A DNA stretch of 62,238 bases from Chloroflexota bacterium (GCA_009840175.1 VXOI01000043.1:1-62238); one strand, 5' to 3'; numbered from the stretch's first letter, positions 7,509-15,742 are shown. Translations and numbers: made by a program. Notes: generated by a model not told the origin, from the sequence alone.

Positions 7509-9818
7509 ATGACCACCACCACGCGCGCCATCGGCCAGTCTGTCGTCCGCGGCGAGGGGCCGGACAAGGTTACCGGGAAGTCGGTCTACGCCGCCGATGT
7601 CACGCTGCCGGGGATGCTGTGGGGCAAGGCGCTACGCTCGCCCTTCCCTCATGCCCGCATCTTCAGCATTGACACGACGGCGGCGCGGGCCGTGCCGGGC
7701 GTCCACGCCGTGATAACCGCCGCCGATCTGCCAGACTCGCTGGTGGGGCGCCGCCTGCGGGATATGCCGGTGCTGGCCCGCGACGTGACGCGCTTCGTCG
7801 GCGAGAAGGTCGCCGCGGTGGCCGCCGAGACGCAAGAAGCCGTGGAGGAAGCACTGCTGCTCATAGACGTGGAGTACGAGGAACTTCCTGCCGTATTCGA
7901 CGCCCACGAGGCGATGGAACAGGACGCCCCAACGCTGCACCCGGATATGTCCGGCTACGAGGGGCTGCCGCAACCGGAATCGGACATCAACAACGTGTTC
8001 GCCCATATCACCTGGGGGCAGGGCGACGTGGAGCAGGGCTTTGCCGAGGCCGACCTAGTGTTCGAGCACACATTCGACGCCCAGCTTATGCACCAGGCCT
8101 ACATCGAGCCTCACGCCTGCGTCGTCAGTGCCGAACCTTCCTCCTCTTCCCTCCTTGAAGGGGGGAATGCAAGGGGGGTTGAAGTATGGGTCAACAACAA
8201 GGACCCCTATGCCCTGCGCGAGCAGTTGGCCGCCGTGTGGGGGATGCCGGAGGAGCGCATCGTGCTGCACCCGTGCAGCATCGGCGGAGACTTCGGCGGC
8301 AAGGGTTCGTTCATGGACGTGCCGCTGTGCTACTACCTGTCGCTGCACTCCGGGCGTCCGGTCAAGATGGTGATGGACTACATCCAGGAACTGATGGCCG
8401 CCAACCCCCGGCATCCGGCGACCATGACCATCCGCAGCGGCGTGAAGCGCGACGGGACTCTGGTGGCGCGACAGGCGCGGGTGGTGTTCGACAGCGGGGG
8501 TTACGGAGCCTTCAAGCCGACGGTGTATCTGCGGGGGGCAGACCACCTGTGCGGCGTCTACCGCATCCCCCACGCCCGCATTGACAGTTACATGGTCTAT
8601 ACCAACAACGTCCCCAAGGGCCACATGAGAAGTCCGGCCAAGCCGCAGGTGGTGTTCGCCGTGGAAGCGCACACCGACCTCATCGCCCGCGAGATGGGCA
8701 TTGACCCCTACCAGTTCCGGCAGATGAACCTGCTGCGCGACGGCGACGCCTCGCCAGTGGGCCACGTCTGGCAAGACATCCGCGCCGAGGAGACGCTGCG
8801 CCGAGCTGCCGATGCGGTTGGCTGGGAGACGCCCCGCCCAGAGGGTAGGGGCGGGTTTCAAACCCGCGCCTACGGGGAAACACTGACCGGGCGGGGACTG
8901 GCCATCACCGATCTGTCGCAGGGTGTGGGCCGGTTTGCCGCAAAGATAAGCATGAATTCGGCGGGACACCCGACGTTGCACATGGCCTTCTGGGACACGG
9001 GCACGGGCTCCCATACCGTGCTGCGGCAGATGGTGGCGCAGGAGCTGTCGGTGCCGGTGGACGAGGTGGACATCAATCTGCTGGACACTTCGGAGATGCC
9101 CTTCAGCTCCGGCTCCGGCGGCACGCGGGTGACCTACACCGCAGGGCAGGCGGTGGTGGGCGCGGCCCGCGAACTGAAACGGCAACTCATTCGTGCCGCT
9201 GCGCCGCTGTTGGACACGCCGGAGGAGGACGTAACGCTTCAAAGCGGGCGGGTGGTGGTCGGGCCGTCGCCGCTGCGTCCGGCTTACTACCGCACCATCA
9301 ACATCGGCGAGGTGGTGGCCCATGTGGGCGACGGCACCATCGAGGCCGAGTACGAGTTCGCATCCGAACCGCCCGACATGACCTCCTTCTGCGCCCAGGC
9401 CGCCGAGGTGGAGGTTGACCCGGAGACCGGCCAGGTAACCGTCACCCGCTTCGTGACCGCCCACGACGTGGGGGCCATCCTCAACCCGCTGATGCACCAG
9501 GGGCAGGTCGAGGGCGGAGTCATCCAGGGTCTGGGCTACGCGCTGATGGAGGAACTGCTGACCGAGGACGGCCACATATCCACCCTCAGCTTCGGCGACT
9601 ACAAGATACCCACCAGCGCCGACATTCCCGAGCTGGTGACCGTGCTGGTGGAGGGCAACAACGGCCCGGCTCCCTACCGCAGCAAGGGCATCGGCGAGAG
9701 CGCCAACATCCCCGTAGCCGCCGCCATCGCCAACGCCGTTACCGCCGCCATCGGCGCGCCGGTGACCTCGCTGCCCCTCACGGCGGAGAAGGTGCTGCGG
9801 GCGATTCGGAGCGTATAA
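7509..9818 (+). CDS. Xanthine dehydrogenase-family molybdopterin-binding subunit with two repeat insertions
   Basis: This 769-residue large catalytic subunit belongs to the xanthine oxidase/CO dehydrogenase family, which hydroxylates carbon centres using molybdenum-cytosine-dinucleotide-type cofactors. The N-terminal a/b hammerhead domain (GKSVYAADVTLPGMLWGKALRSP region) is followed by molybdopterin-binding segments (GGDFGGKG, SSGSGGTRVTYTAGQAV, VTAHDVGAILNP). The catalytic Glu730 lies in KGIGESAN. Two stretches match dispersed genomic repeats: SSSSLLEGGNARG (about 210-222) and PEGRGGFQTRAYG (about 444-456). Both preserve frame. No FAD or 2Fe-2S subunit gene is adjacent. GGGGAG precedes the ATG. 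Confidence 0.92.
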   Translation: MTTTTRAIGQSVVRGEGPDKVTGKSVYAADVTLPGMLWGKALRSPFPHARIFSIDTTAARAVPGVHAVITAADLPDSLVGRRLRDMPVLARDVTRFVGEKVAAVAAETQEAVEEALLLIDVEYEELPAVFDAHEAMEQDAPTLHPDMSGYEGLPQPESDINNVFAHITWGQGDVEQGFAEADLVFEHTFDAQLMHQAYIEPHACVVSAEPSSSSLLEGGNARGVEVWVNNKDPYALREQLAAVWGMPEERIVLHPCSIGGDFGGKGSFMDVPLCYYLSLHSGRPVKMVMDYIQELMAANPRHPATMTIRSGVKRDGTLVARQARVVFDSGGYGAFKPTVYLRGADHLCGVYRIPHARIDSYMVYTNNVPKGHMRSPAKPQVVFAVEAHTDLIAREMGIDPYQFRQMNLLRDGDASPVGHVWQDIRAEETLRRAADAVGWETPRPEGRGGFQTRAYGETLTGRGLAITDLSQGVGRFAAKISMNSAGHPTLHMAFWDTGTGSHTVLRQMVAQELSVPVDEVDINLLDTSEMPFSSGSGGTRVTYTAGQAVVGAARELKRQLIRAAAPLLDTPEEDVTLQSGRVVVGPSPLRPAYYRTINIGEVVAHVGDGTIEAEYEFASEPPDMTSFCAQAAEVEVDPETGQVTVTRFVTAHDVGAILNPLMHQGQVEGGVIQGLGYALMEELLTEDGHISTLSFGDYKIPTSADIPELVTVLVEGNNGPAPYRSKGIGESANIPVAAAIANAVTAAIGAPVTSLPLTAEKVLRAIRSV
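8134..8186. repeat. Dispersed repeat inside the molybdopterin-subunit gene (first copy)
   Basis: The stretch CCCTCCTTGAAGGGGGG followed by AATGCAAGGGGGGTTGAAG is low-complexity and palindromic, unlike the surrounding coding DNA. It is translated as SSSSLLEGGNARG in frame. I regard it as a repeat inserted into a surface loop. Confidence 0.6.
8844..8876. repeat. Palindromic repeat inside the molybdopterin-subunit gene (second copy)
   Basis: GTAGGGGCGGGTTT and AAACCCGCGCCTAC form an almost perfect inverted repeat around a single central base. The unit GTAGGGGCGGGTTTC recurs at the far right end of the window (about 62,105), outside genes. In the gene it is read in frame. Confidence 0.7.
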
Positions 9819-9868
9819 TAGTCTCAGGACGCAATATAGAGGTTGACCGTCGGAAAGGAGCGCTTGGA

Positions 9869-10660
9869 ATGGCTGAACCTGCAAGGGCTTGGGCGATTCG
9901 TCCCAGCAGCAACAATGAAGCGAAACGGTTTGCTCCTTTGTTCTGGGAGAAAAGGGTCGCCGCGATTGACTATGTAGGAAGCAGCGGCCTAGACCTGCAA
10001 GATTGCACTCTGCTGGAGTTGAAGGAAGCGGTGCGCAGGGCAAAAGCAGACAATGGAATGAGTACAAAAAAAAGTGCGATCTCAAATGCAGCGAACCAGT
10101 TGTGGAGGTTCGCTAACGAAATTCGCTCGAATGACTGGATCCTCAGCCCCAAGCATGAACCCGACGACGTTATGATAGGGTACTGCACCAGCCCCTATGA
10201 GTATGCCCCCGGTATCTTGGACGAAAGCAAATTCCCTTACATCATCAGCGTTGATTGGTTGATAGACATTCCCATTGATTGGCTGTCTGAAGACTTACGA
10301 TCTTCGATTAAGGGCAAGAGACAATCGTTATTCTCCATCAAGGATAGGCATATCCCGGAACTGGAATCTCTGTGCAAGTTGGCAATCGAACACAGACTTG
10401 TGCCCGTAAACCTCCCGGGGTACTTGGTACAGGGCGTAGATGATCTAGTGGGTGAAAGGGGCCGTTCTCACTACATTGTCCACGTCGTGCTAAAAGAGCT
10501 GGAGGAAACGGAAAAAATAAGAAAGGAAAAGGAAGAGTCCGGCGAGGAATTTCATCCTGACTGGGAGACTTCGGCAATGGTGTACGCCTGGGTGCGGGCG
10601 TCGCGTGACTTGGACAACGAGCGGCTGGAGGAAAAGTGGGGTGGGAAAATATCTATTTGA
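9869..10660 (+). CDS. Mrr-N/EVE-like modification-reader domain protein
   Basis: In this 263-residue protein, residues 1-165 follow the pattern of the N-terminal domain found in front of Mrr/McrB-type restriction enzymes. That pattern includes WAIRPSSNN, LFWEKRVAAIDYVGSSGLDL, NAANQLWRFANEIRSNDWILSPKHEPDDVMIGYCTSPYEY (quoted in pieces of a conserved run) and the VDWLIDIPIDWLS segment. Such domains are thought to sense modified DNA or RNA bases. No nuclease domain is attached. The C-terminal 100 residues, with a Glu/Lys-rich helix, are unassigned. Its last 20 nt overlap the PIN gene that follows. The base composition is less GC-rich than its neighbours, suggesting acquisition. Family assignment is from memory of motif layout and is moderate. 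Confidence 0.65.
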   Translation: MAEPARAWAIRPSSNNEAKRFAPLFWEKRVAAIDYVGSSGLDLQDCTLLELKEAVRRAKADNGMSTKKSAISNAANQLWRFANEIRSNDWILSPKHEPDDVMIGYCTSPYEYAPGILDESKFPYIISVDWLIDIPIDWLSEDLRSSIKGKRQSLFSIKDRHIPELESLCKLAIEHRLVPVNLPGYLVQGVDDLVGERGRSHYIVHVVLKELEETEKIRKEKEESGEEFHPDWETSAMVYAWVRASRDLDNERLEEKWGGKISI

Positions 10661-11030
10661 CACCACTGTTCCTATCAGCTACACACGCCGAAGGCCGGAG
10701 GTAATTGAACTGGTTGAGCAACTCCTGAGTGAGGATCATCAGGTGGGCATATGTGCTATTGGCATAGCTGAATTTTACAGCAACGTCAGGCCCCACGAAG
10801 CGGAACAAGCTGAACGCTTGATTGTCCGCCTGGGTTACTTCGACATCACTGCGGATATGGCTGTCGCGGCGGGAGTCTTTCGTTATGAATACGCTCGCCG
10901 AGGCAATACCCTAACCGCCACTGATACCATAACTGCCGCCGTAGCCATCGCCAATGACGCGACGTTGGTTACAGCTAACGTGCGGCACTTTCCGATGCCG
11001 GAAATCAAAATCCTGCCCCATAACCCATGA
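10641..11030 (+). CDS. PIN-domain (VapC-like) ribonuclease toxin
   Basis: This 129-residue PIN protein has Asp7 (YLFDTTVPISY), Glu44 (IGIAEFYSNV), Asp95 (LTATDTITAAVA) and the NDATLVTANVRHF strand, which together give the acidic Mg-binding cluster of VapC RNases. The GTG at 10641 is preferred because homologous PIN proteins start with the FDTTV strand. It overlaps the 3' end of the upstream gene by 20 nt, so translation is probably coupled. No usual small VapB-type antitoxin (AbrB, RHH or Phd) is seen. The upstream modification-reader protein is therefore the only candidate partner. Confidence 0.87.
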   Translation: MGKYLFDTTVPISYTRRRPEVIELVEQLLSEDHQVGICAIGIAEFYSNVRPHEAEQAERLIVRLGYFDITADMAVAAGVFRYEYARRGNTLTATDTITAAVAIANDATLVTANVRHFPMPEIKILPHNP

Positions 11031-11045
11031 TAGTGAGGTCCGGCC

Positions 11046-12620
11046 ATGCTCGACTTGCTTATCACCAACGGTCTGGTCATAGACGGCACCGGCAGCCCCG
11101 GGTTCTTCGCCGCCGTCGCCGTAGAAGGCGACCGAGTGACCATCCATCGCGGCGACGTGTCAGCCCTTGAGTCCGCCCGCACCATTGACGCCGCCGGCTA
11201 CGTGGTCTGCCCCGGGTTCGTTGACCTGCACTCCCACGCCGGGCTGACCATCCTGGGCGAGCCGCACCACGACCCCAAGGTGCGGCAGGGCGTCACCACC
11301 GAGCTGGTGGGCATTGACGGCATTTCCCACGCGCCCTTCAAGACCCGCGAGGAGCTGGAGCGCTACATCTGGCTGGACTCCGGGCTGAACGGCTATCCGC
11401 CCCTGCCCGCCGACTGGCTGACCGTGGCCCAACTACTGGACAAGTACGACAACTCCGTGGCCGTCAACATGGCATACATCCTCGGCAACTCGCCCGTCCG
11501 CATCTGGAGCGTCGGCTGGAACGACCGCCCGGCCACTCCCGCCGAGATGGAGGACATGAAGGCAGTGACCCGCGAGGCTATGGAGGAAGGCGCCTGGGGC
11601 CTGTCAACGGGCCTGGACTACCCCCCCGGCTCCTACGCTTCCACCGAAGAGCTGGGGGCGCTGGCCGGAGTGGCGGCGCGTATGGGCGGCCACTACCACA
11701 CCCACACCCGTGCCAGCCTGCGCTCGCAGGGGCTGATGGCCCCATGGGAGGAGGCGCTGGAAATCGGGCGGCTGGGCGACTGCCCGGTGCACCTGACCCA
11801 CTACCGTCAGGGAGCGGCTGGCGTCGGCAGCCACCTCGACTACCTGGGGCTGGTGGAGCGGGGGCGCGACGAGGGCATGGACGTCACCTTCGACTGCTAT
11901 ACCTATCCCTACTCCGGCACCACTGTCACCATCGGCTTGCCTCACTGGGCCAAGGACGGCGGCCCGGAGCGGCTGATGGACGCCCTGAGCGACCAGGACG
12001 ATCGCCAGCGGATGAAGCGCGAGCTGACGCGGGACCGCTTGGAGAACAACTGGCTGACCAACTTTACCCAGCCGCAGAACAAGCAGTACGAGGGACGGCT
12101 CATCACCGACATTGGCGAGATGCGCGGCCAGGACCCCGAGGACGCCCTGTTCGACCTGCTGCTGGAGGAGAACCTGGGCATATCCACCGTGGGGTTGGGC
12201 ACCAATGCCCAGACGCTGTACGCCTTCGTGTCGCACCCGGCGGGAATGATCGCCAGCGACGCCATCCTGTTCGGCGAGTACCCCAACCCCCGCAGCTACG
12301 GCTGCTTCCCGATAGTGCTGGCCGAGTTCGTGCGGGCGGAGCAGCACCTGAAACTGCCCGAGGCCATCCGCAAGATGACGTCCTTCCCTGCCCAGCGCCT
12401 CGGACTGCCCGACCGGGGCATCCTGCGCGACGGCTTCAAGGCCGACATCGTCATCTTCAACCCCAACACCGTCAAGGCCCTCGCCACCAAGGAGAATCCC
12501 AAGCAGTACCCCGTCGGCATAGACTACGTGATAGTCAACGGCAAGATGGTGATTGAGAACGGGGAGAACACCGGGGCGCTGCCGGGCCGGGCGCTGCGCC
12601 GGGGCCGGGCCAGCACGTAG
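11046..12620 (+). CDS. D-aminoacylase-like amidohydrolase (N-acyl-D-amino-acid deacylase family)
   Basis: This 524-residue metal-dependent amidohydrolase starts LLITNGLVIDGTGSPG. The metal site GFVDLHSHAG (HxH) follows, then the GVTTELVGIDG strand typical of D-aminoacylases and dihydroorotase-like enzymes. GGHYHTHTR and CPVHLTHYRQG give the additional His ligands, and GMIASDAILFGE gives the conserved Asp. The C-terminal beta sandwich contains DRGILRDGFKADIVIFNP. The family hydrolyses N-acyl-D-amino acids or N-carbamoyl compounds, and the exact substrate is not readable. It lies 15 nt after the PIN gene and 15 nt before the cytochrome gene. Confidence 0.9.
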   Translation: MLDLLITNGLVIDGTGSPGFFAAVAVEGDRVTIHRGDVSALESARTIDAAGYVVCPGFVDLHSHAGLTILGEPHHDPKVRQGVTTELVGIDGISHAPFKTREELERYIWLDSGLNGYPPLPADWLTVAQLLDKYDNSVAVNMAYILGNSPVRIWSVGWNDRPATPAEMEDMKAVTREAMEEGAWGLSTGLDYPPGSYASTEELGALAGVAARMGGHYHTHTRASLRSQGLMAPWEEALEIGRLGDCPVHLTHYRQGAAGVGSHLDYLGLVERGRDEGMDVTFDCYTYPYSGTTVTIGLPHWAKDGGPERLMDALSDQDDRQRMKRELTRDRLENNWLTNFTQPQNKQYEGRLITDIGEMRGQDPEDALFDLLLEENLGISTVGLGTNAQTLYAFVSHPAGMIASDAILFGEYPNPRSYGCFPIVLAEFVRAEQHLKLPEAIRKMTSFPAQRLGLPDRGILRDGFKADIVIFNPNTVKALATKENPKQYPVGIDYVIVNGKMVIENGENTGALPGRALRRGRAST

Positions 12621-12635
12621 GGGAGGGGCGTTACG

Positions 12636-13046
12636 ATGCTCAACAGGAAGTTAAGACTCGGTTTCCTGGGGATTTTGTTGAGCGCCGTTGTAGTGATGGC
12701 TCTTTCGGCAGCCTGCTCCGGGGGAGGCGACTCCGGGAGCAACCAAGCCAGTGCTTCCCAGGAGGGCGAGGCGCTGTTCAACAAGACCTGCTCGGTCTGC
12801 CACGGGGCCGGTGCTGTTGGCACGCAGGCCGGGCCGCCGCTGGTCCACGAGCTTTATCGTCCGGGCCACCACCCGGACATATCCTTCCGCAACGCCGTAA
12901 AGAACGGCGTCATATCCCATCACTGGGAATTCGGCCACATGCCAGCCCAACCAGGCGTTTCAGACCAGGATATCGAGAAGATTATTTGCTACGTGCGGGA
13001 GCTACAGATAGCCGGAGGCATCTACGAGGGCGAAGCGCCCTGTTGA
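12636..13046 (+). CDS. Lipoprotein c-type cytochrome
   Basis: This 136-residue secreted cytochrome has a hydrophobic signal ending in the lipobox LSAAC (Cys27). A Gly/Ser linker is followed by a single class-I haem domain with CSVCH (52-56) and an axial Met102 in GHMPAQPG. The C-terminal helix IEKIICYVRELQ is typical. It would sit lipid-anchored on the outer face of the membrane and carry one electron. No oxidase or dehydrogenase gene is contiguous except the distant molybdopterin subunit, so its redox partner is unknown. Confidence 0.9.
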   Translation: MLNRKLRLGFLGILLSAVVVMALSAACSGGGDSGSNQASASQEGEALFNKTCSVCHGAGAVGTQAGPPLVHELYRPGHHPDISFRNAVKNGVISHHWEFGHMPAQPGVSDQDIEKIICYVRELQIAGGIYEGEAPC

Positions 13047-13052
13047 GCGGGG

Positions 13053-13610
13053 CTACGGGTCGAAAATCTCGCTGAGCGGCAGGCTGAACCCCGGCAGCAC
13101 ATCGCCGCCATCCAGCATGTCCTCGCCGGTCAGGGTGACGGCGGGAGTATTCGAACGATGCACCATGACGGCCCGCTCAGCAGGGTAGACCTCGACCACC
13201 ATCAGAACGCCGAGAGAAAGCCACATCAGAGTTTTGTCGTTCACCGCATCCTGCCTGTCACTGGGAGAGACTATTTCCACCACCAATTCCGGGGGGACTT
13301 CCAAGTAGCCATCGGACTGGTCTTCCAGGGACATCCTTTCTGTCGATATGTAAGCAATATCCGGTTCTCTTACGGTGTCTGGATTCCGTTGTACGAGGAC
13401 ACCGGCGTCGCTTCCTATCACCGTGCCCAAGCGTCGTGGCCGGACATAGCCCACCAATGCGCCACCAAAGGTCATTGCAATCCGTCCATGTACCTTTCCA
13501 ACTGACACAGTTTCGTGTAACACTCCACGAATGAGCTCGCCCTTCACTCCCTGGCTGCTGAGGCGCAGCAGGTCTTCGGCGGTCAGCAGTTTTGTCTTAT
13601 TAGTAGCCAT
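13053..13610 (-). CDS. Uma2-family (DUF820) PD-(D/E)XK protein, copy A
   Basis: This 185-residue Uma2 protein has the restriction-endonuclease-like core: PDIAYIS followed by VPPELVVEIVSPSDR (Glu in VVEI as a core ligand) and DAVNDKTLMWLSLGVLMVVEVYP, which replaces the usual YxxxGVxEYWVVDP. Function in this family is unknown despite the nuclease-like fold. It is a tandem paralogue of the next gene. The two are nearly identical over long stretches (LLRLSSxGVKGELIRGVLxETVSVGKVHxRIAM). This copy ends 6 nt past the convergent cytochrome gene. Confidence 0.9.
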   Translation of the reverse strand: MATNKTKLLTAEDLLRLSSQGVKGELIRGVLHETVSVGKVHGRIAMTFGGALVGYVRPRRLGTVIGSDAGVLVQRNPDTVREPDIAYISTERMSLEDQSDGYLEVPPELVVEIVSPSDRQDAVNDKTLMWLSLGVLMVVEVYPAERAVMVHRSNTPAVTLTGEDMLDGGDVLPGFSLPLSEIFDP

Positions 13611-13631
13611 ATTGTCCGCCTAGTCAGAAAA

Positions 13632-14189
13632 TCAGACCTCGAATATCTCGCTGAGCGGCAGGCTGAACCCCGGCAGCACGTCGCCGCAGTCCAGGATGTC
13701 CTCGCCGGTCAGGGTGACGGCGGGGGTATTCGGACGATGCACCATGACGGCCCGCTCCGCCGGGTAAACCTCGACCACCATCAGAACGCCGAGGGACAAC
13801 CACATCAGAGTTTTGTCGTTCACCGCCTCCTGCCTGTCACTGGGAGAAACTATTTCCACCACCAGTTCCGGGGGGACTTCCAGGTAGCCATCGGAATCGT
13901 CGTCGAGGGGCAGCCGTTCCGCAGATACAAAATAGACGTCCGGCTCCCGCACGGTGTCAGGGTTCCGTTGTATCAGGACGCCTCCATCACTTCCCCCGAC
14001 TTGCCCTAATCGGTGGCGCCGAACATGGCGGTCAAGTTCGCCGCCCATTCTCATGGCAATACGCGCGTGCACCTTTCCAACTGACACGGTCTCGCACAAA
14101 ACTCCTCGGATCAGTTCCCCCTTGACGCCCTCGCTACTGAGCCGCAGCAGGTCTTCGGCGGTCAGAAGTTCTGTCGTAGCGGTCGCCAC
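13632..14189 (-). CDS. Uma2-family (DUF820) PD-(D/E)XK protein, copy B
   Basis: This 185-residue paralogue of copy A has the same length and core motifs (REPDVYFVS, VVEIVSPSDR, GEDILDCGDVLPGFSLPLSEIF). The pair is separated by only 21 nt, and copy B is promoter-proximal, so they form a duplicated operon. The high identity of the DNA, including silent positions, points to a recent duplication or gene conversion. Confidence 0.9.
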   Translation of the reverse strand: MATATTELLTAEDLLRLSSEGVKGELIRGVLCETVSVGKVHARIAMRMGGELDRHVRRHRLGQVGGSDGGVLIQRNPDTVREPDVYFVSAERLPLDDDSDGYLEVPPELVVEIVSPSDRQEAVNDKTLMWLSLGVLMVVEVYPAERAVMVHRPNTPAVTLTGEDILDCGDVLPGFSLPLSEIFEV

Positions 14190-14260
14190 GTCTCATCTCC
14201 TGGCTGACATTGGATACTACGGATTTTACTATATTTCTACGGTATGACTGCTCTCCTCAG

Positions 14261-14464
14261 CCTGTGGGTCAGGGCAAACGCATTCTAACCGTCATTCCCG
14301 CGAAAGCGGGAATCCAGGGCTATCACGCCTCTGATTTCCCTGGCGCAACAGGTCGGATGAGCCTCGCCCGACGCCATCCGACAGAATTTCCGGCCAGTGG
14401 ATTCCCGCTTTCGCGGGAATGACGGGTGCGGAAATTTAGAATGCCTTTACCCTGGCCTGTGGGT
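14261..14464. repeat. Nested palindromic (MITE-like) repeat
   Basis: The arms CCGTCATTCCCGCGAAAG / CTTTCGCGGGAATGACGG are inverted around 14,290-14,315 and 14,400-14,425. The inversion continues outward with weaker identity: GGGCAAACGCATTCTAA at left against TTAGAATGCCTTTACCC at right. Inside is a second hairpin, GTCGGATG/CATCCGAC. The whole unit can fold back on itself and is a candidate non-autonomous mobile repeat. Half of the same unit recurs at 28,250-28,300. Confidence 0.75.
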
Positions 14465-14485
14465 ATTCCCAGTATGTGTTGGGAA
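14460..14485. repeat. Solo IS1-like terminal end
   Basis: GGGTATTCCCAGTATGTGTT matches, with one or two differences, the terminal repeat next to the IS1 remnant at 28,221-28,242. It directly abuts the palindromic repeat here as it does there. Confidence 0.55.
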
Positions 14486-14914
14486 TACTCAAGCAAGCGC
14501 TCAGTAAGGCATCGAAGAGACTTGTGGTACAATTGGACTTGAGACTATGAGCGTAATGTCAGGCATGTTCTGGCCTTGCGTGTTGGGTCTTTTGGCCCTT
14601 CTGGACACCACAAACGGCAGTTCCGGCGCGAAATCGTCTCCCTCCCTGCTCTTGGCATCGCTTATTGGGCACCACAAAGTGCCACAGGCCGAGTCAGAAA
14701 TGATTGGGGGGGTGACCAGCATGACGATCAAGGAAGTAGTCCGGAACTACTGGGCTACCCGATCCGGGAACCAATACCTCGGGCGCTTGTTTGGGGAGGC
14801 GGTTCGCAGTATGTGGGCTGCCGGTCCAGAAAGTGTAAAGCTCGCCGCGCTTTTGTGCGGCGAGTTGTGCTTCAGAACTTTGAGAAAGGTTATTCCTGTC
14901 ATTCGAGGCTGGCC

Positions 14915-15733
14915 ATGTTCGACAAAATCCAGCACATCGGCTACCTGACCTCCGACCTCGACGCCGCCGTCAGTTGGTTCGAGCGGTCCTTCGGCGCGGT
15001 GAACGCCGGGGGTGGGCCGCTGTCGCCCAGCTACGCGGTGCCCAGCGGCGGGCGCAACGCCTACCTGCGCTTCGGGCAAGCCGAGGCCGAGATAATCGAG
15101 CCTGAGGACAAGTCGGGCGTTGGCAGCAAGATACTGGATATGCACCACGTCGGCTACGTGGTCGAAAGCATCGAGCAGGCGGCGGATGACCTACGCGCCC
15201 GTGGATTCGGCTTCGGCAGCGACGAGCCTTTCGTCAACGTCTTCGGCCACCAGGTCTTCTACCTAGACGCCGAGACGACCAACGGAACGCTGGTGCATCT
15301 GACACAGCTTGCGCCCGCGGCATCCGGCCCGGACGGCGAGGGGCTGGAGGTGGAGCGCATCGTCCACGCGGGCTACCTGGTCCGGGACCTGGAAGCGGCC
15401 ATTGACTGGTACGTGCAGCGGCTCTCCGGCGTCCACGTGGGCGGCGGCGCGTCGCGGCGGGGCGGACGAAATGCCTTCGTCAATTTCGGCCAGGTGCAGG
15501 TGGAGCTTATCGAGCCGGGCGACCCGTCCGCAATCCCCGAAGGCGTCCACGAGATGGACCACGTCGGCTACGTGGTGGGCGACATCCCCACCTGTATGCC
15601 GGAGTGCCAGCATCGCGGCCTGAGCTTCATCGCCGACGCCCCCGCCACCAACTCCATCGGCCAGCAGGTGCTCTACTTCGATACCGACACCAGCCTCGGC
15701 TCGCGGATGCACCTCACCCGGCTGCCCGACTGA
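14915..15733 (+). CDS. Double VOC-domain (glyoxalase/dioxygenase-like) protein
   Basis: This 272-residue protein consists of two vicinal-oxygen-chelate domains. Domain 1 begins FDKIQHIGYLTSDLDAAVSWFE and domain 2 begins VERIVHAGYLVRDLEAAIDWYV. Metal-ligand positions are visible as HIGY, HHVGYVV and Glu near VHLTQL in the first, and HAGY, DHVGYVV and MHLTR in the second. The ATG at 14,915 is chosen because VOC homology starts there; longer frames upstream read repeat DNA. Members include glyoxalase I, methylmalonyl-CoA epimerase and extradiol dioxygenases, and the substrate is not determined. Confidence 0.88.
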   Translation: MFDKIQHIGYLTSDLDAAVSWFERSFGAVNAGGGPLSPSYAVPSGGRNAYLRFGQAEAEIIEPEDKSGVGSKILDMHHVGYVVESIEQAADDLRARGFGFGSDEPFVNVFGHQVFYLDAETTNGTLVHLTQLAPAASGPDGEGLEVERIVHAGYLVRDLEAAIDWYVQRLSGVHVGGGASRRGGRNAFVNFGQVQVELIEPGDPSAIPEGVHEMDHVGYVVGDIPTCMPECQHRGLSFIADAPATNSIGQQVLYFDTDTSLGSRMHLTRLPD

Positions 15734-15742
15734 GTGAGATGC

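Larger units (their letters stand above)
14190..14914. other. Gene-poor stretch holding a large palindromic repeat
   Basis: No convincing gene is seen here. The left half is the 204-nt palindromic repeat and an adjoining IS1-like end. The right half has a hairpin at about 14,844-14,865 (CTCGCCGC/GCGGCGAG) and an open frame starting at 14,721 (MTIKEVVRNYWATRSG) that runs into the VOC gene in another phase and lacks family features. Confidence 0.5.

Noticed and set aside
9813..9818. TATAAT at the end of the molybdopterin-subunit gene as a promoter for the next gene
   Set aside because: It is formed by the terminal codons and stop, and no -35 occurs at workable distance.
8055..10085. A long minus-strand open frame across the molybdopterin-subunit gene
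   Set aside because: It is an antisense shadow created by high GC third positions; the plus-strand frame has all catalytic motifs.
14547..14948. Open frame upstream of the double-VOC gene, including MTIKEVVRNYWATRSG
   Set aside because: It begins in repeat DNA, has no family features, and ends out of phase inside the VOC gene. Only a fair ribosome-binding site supports it.
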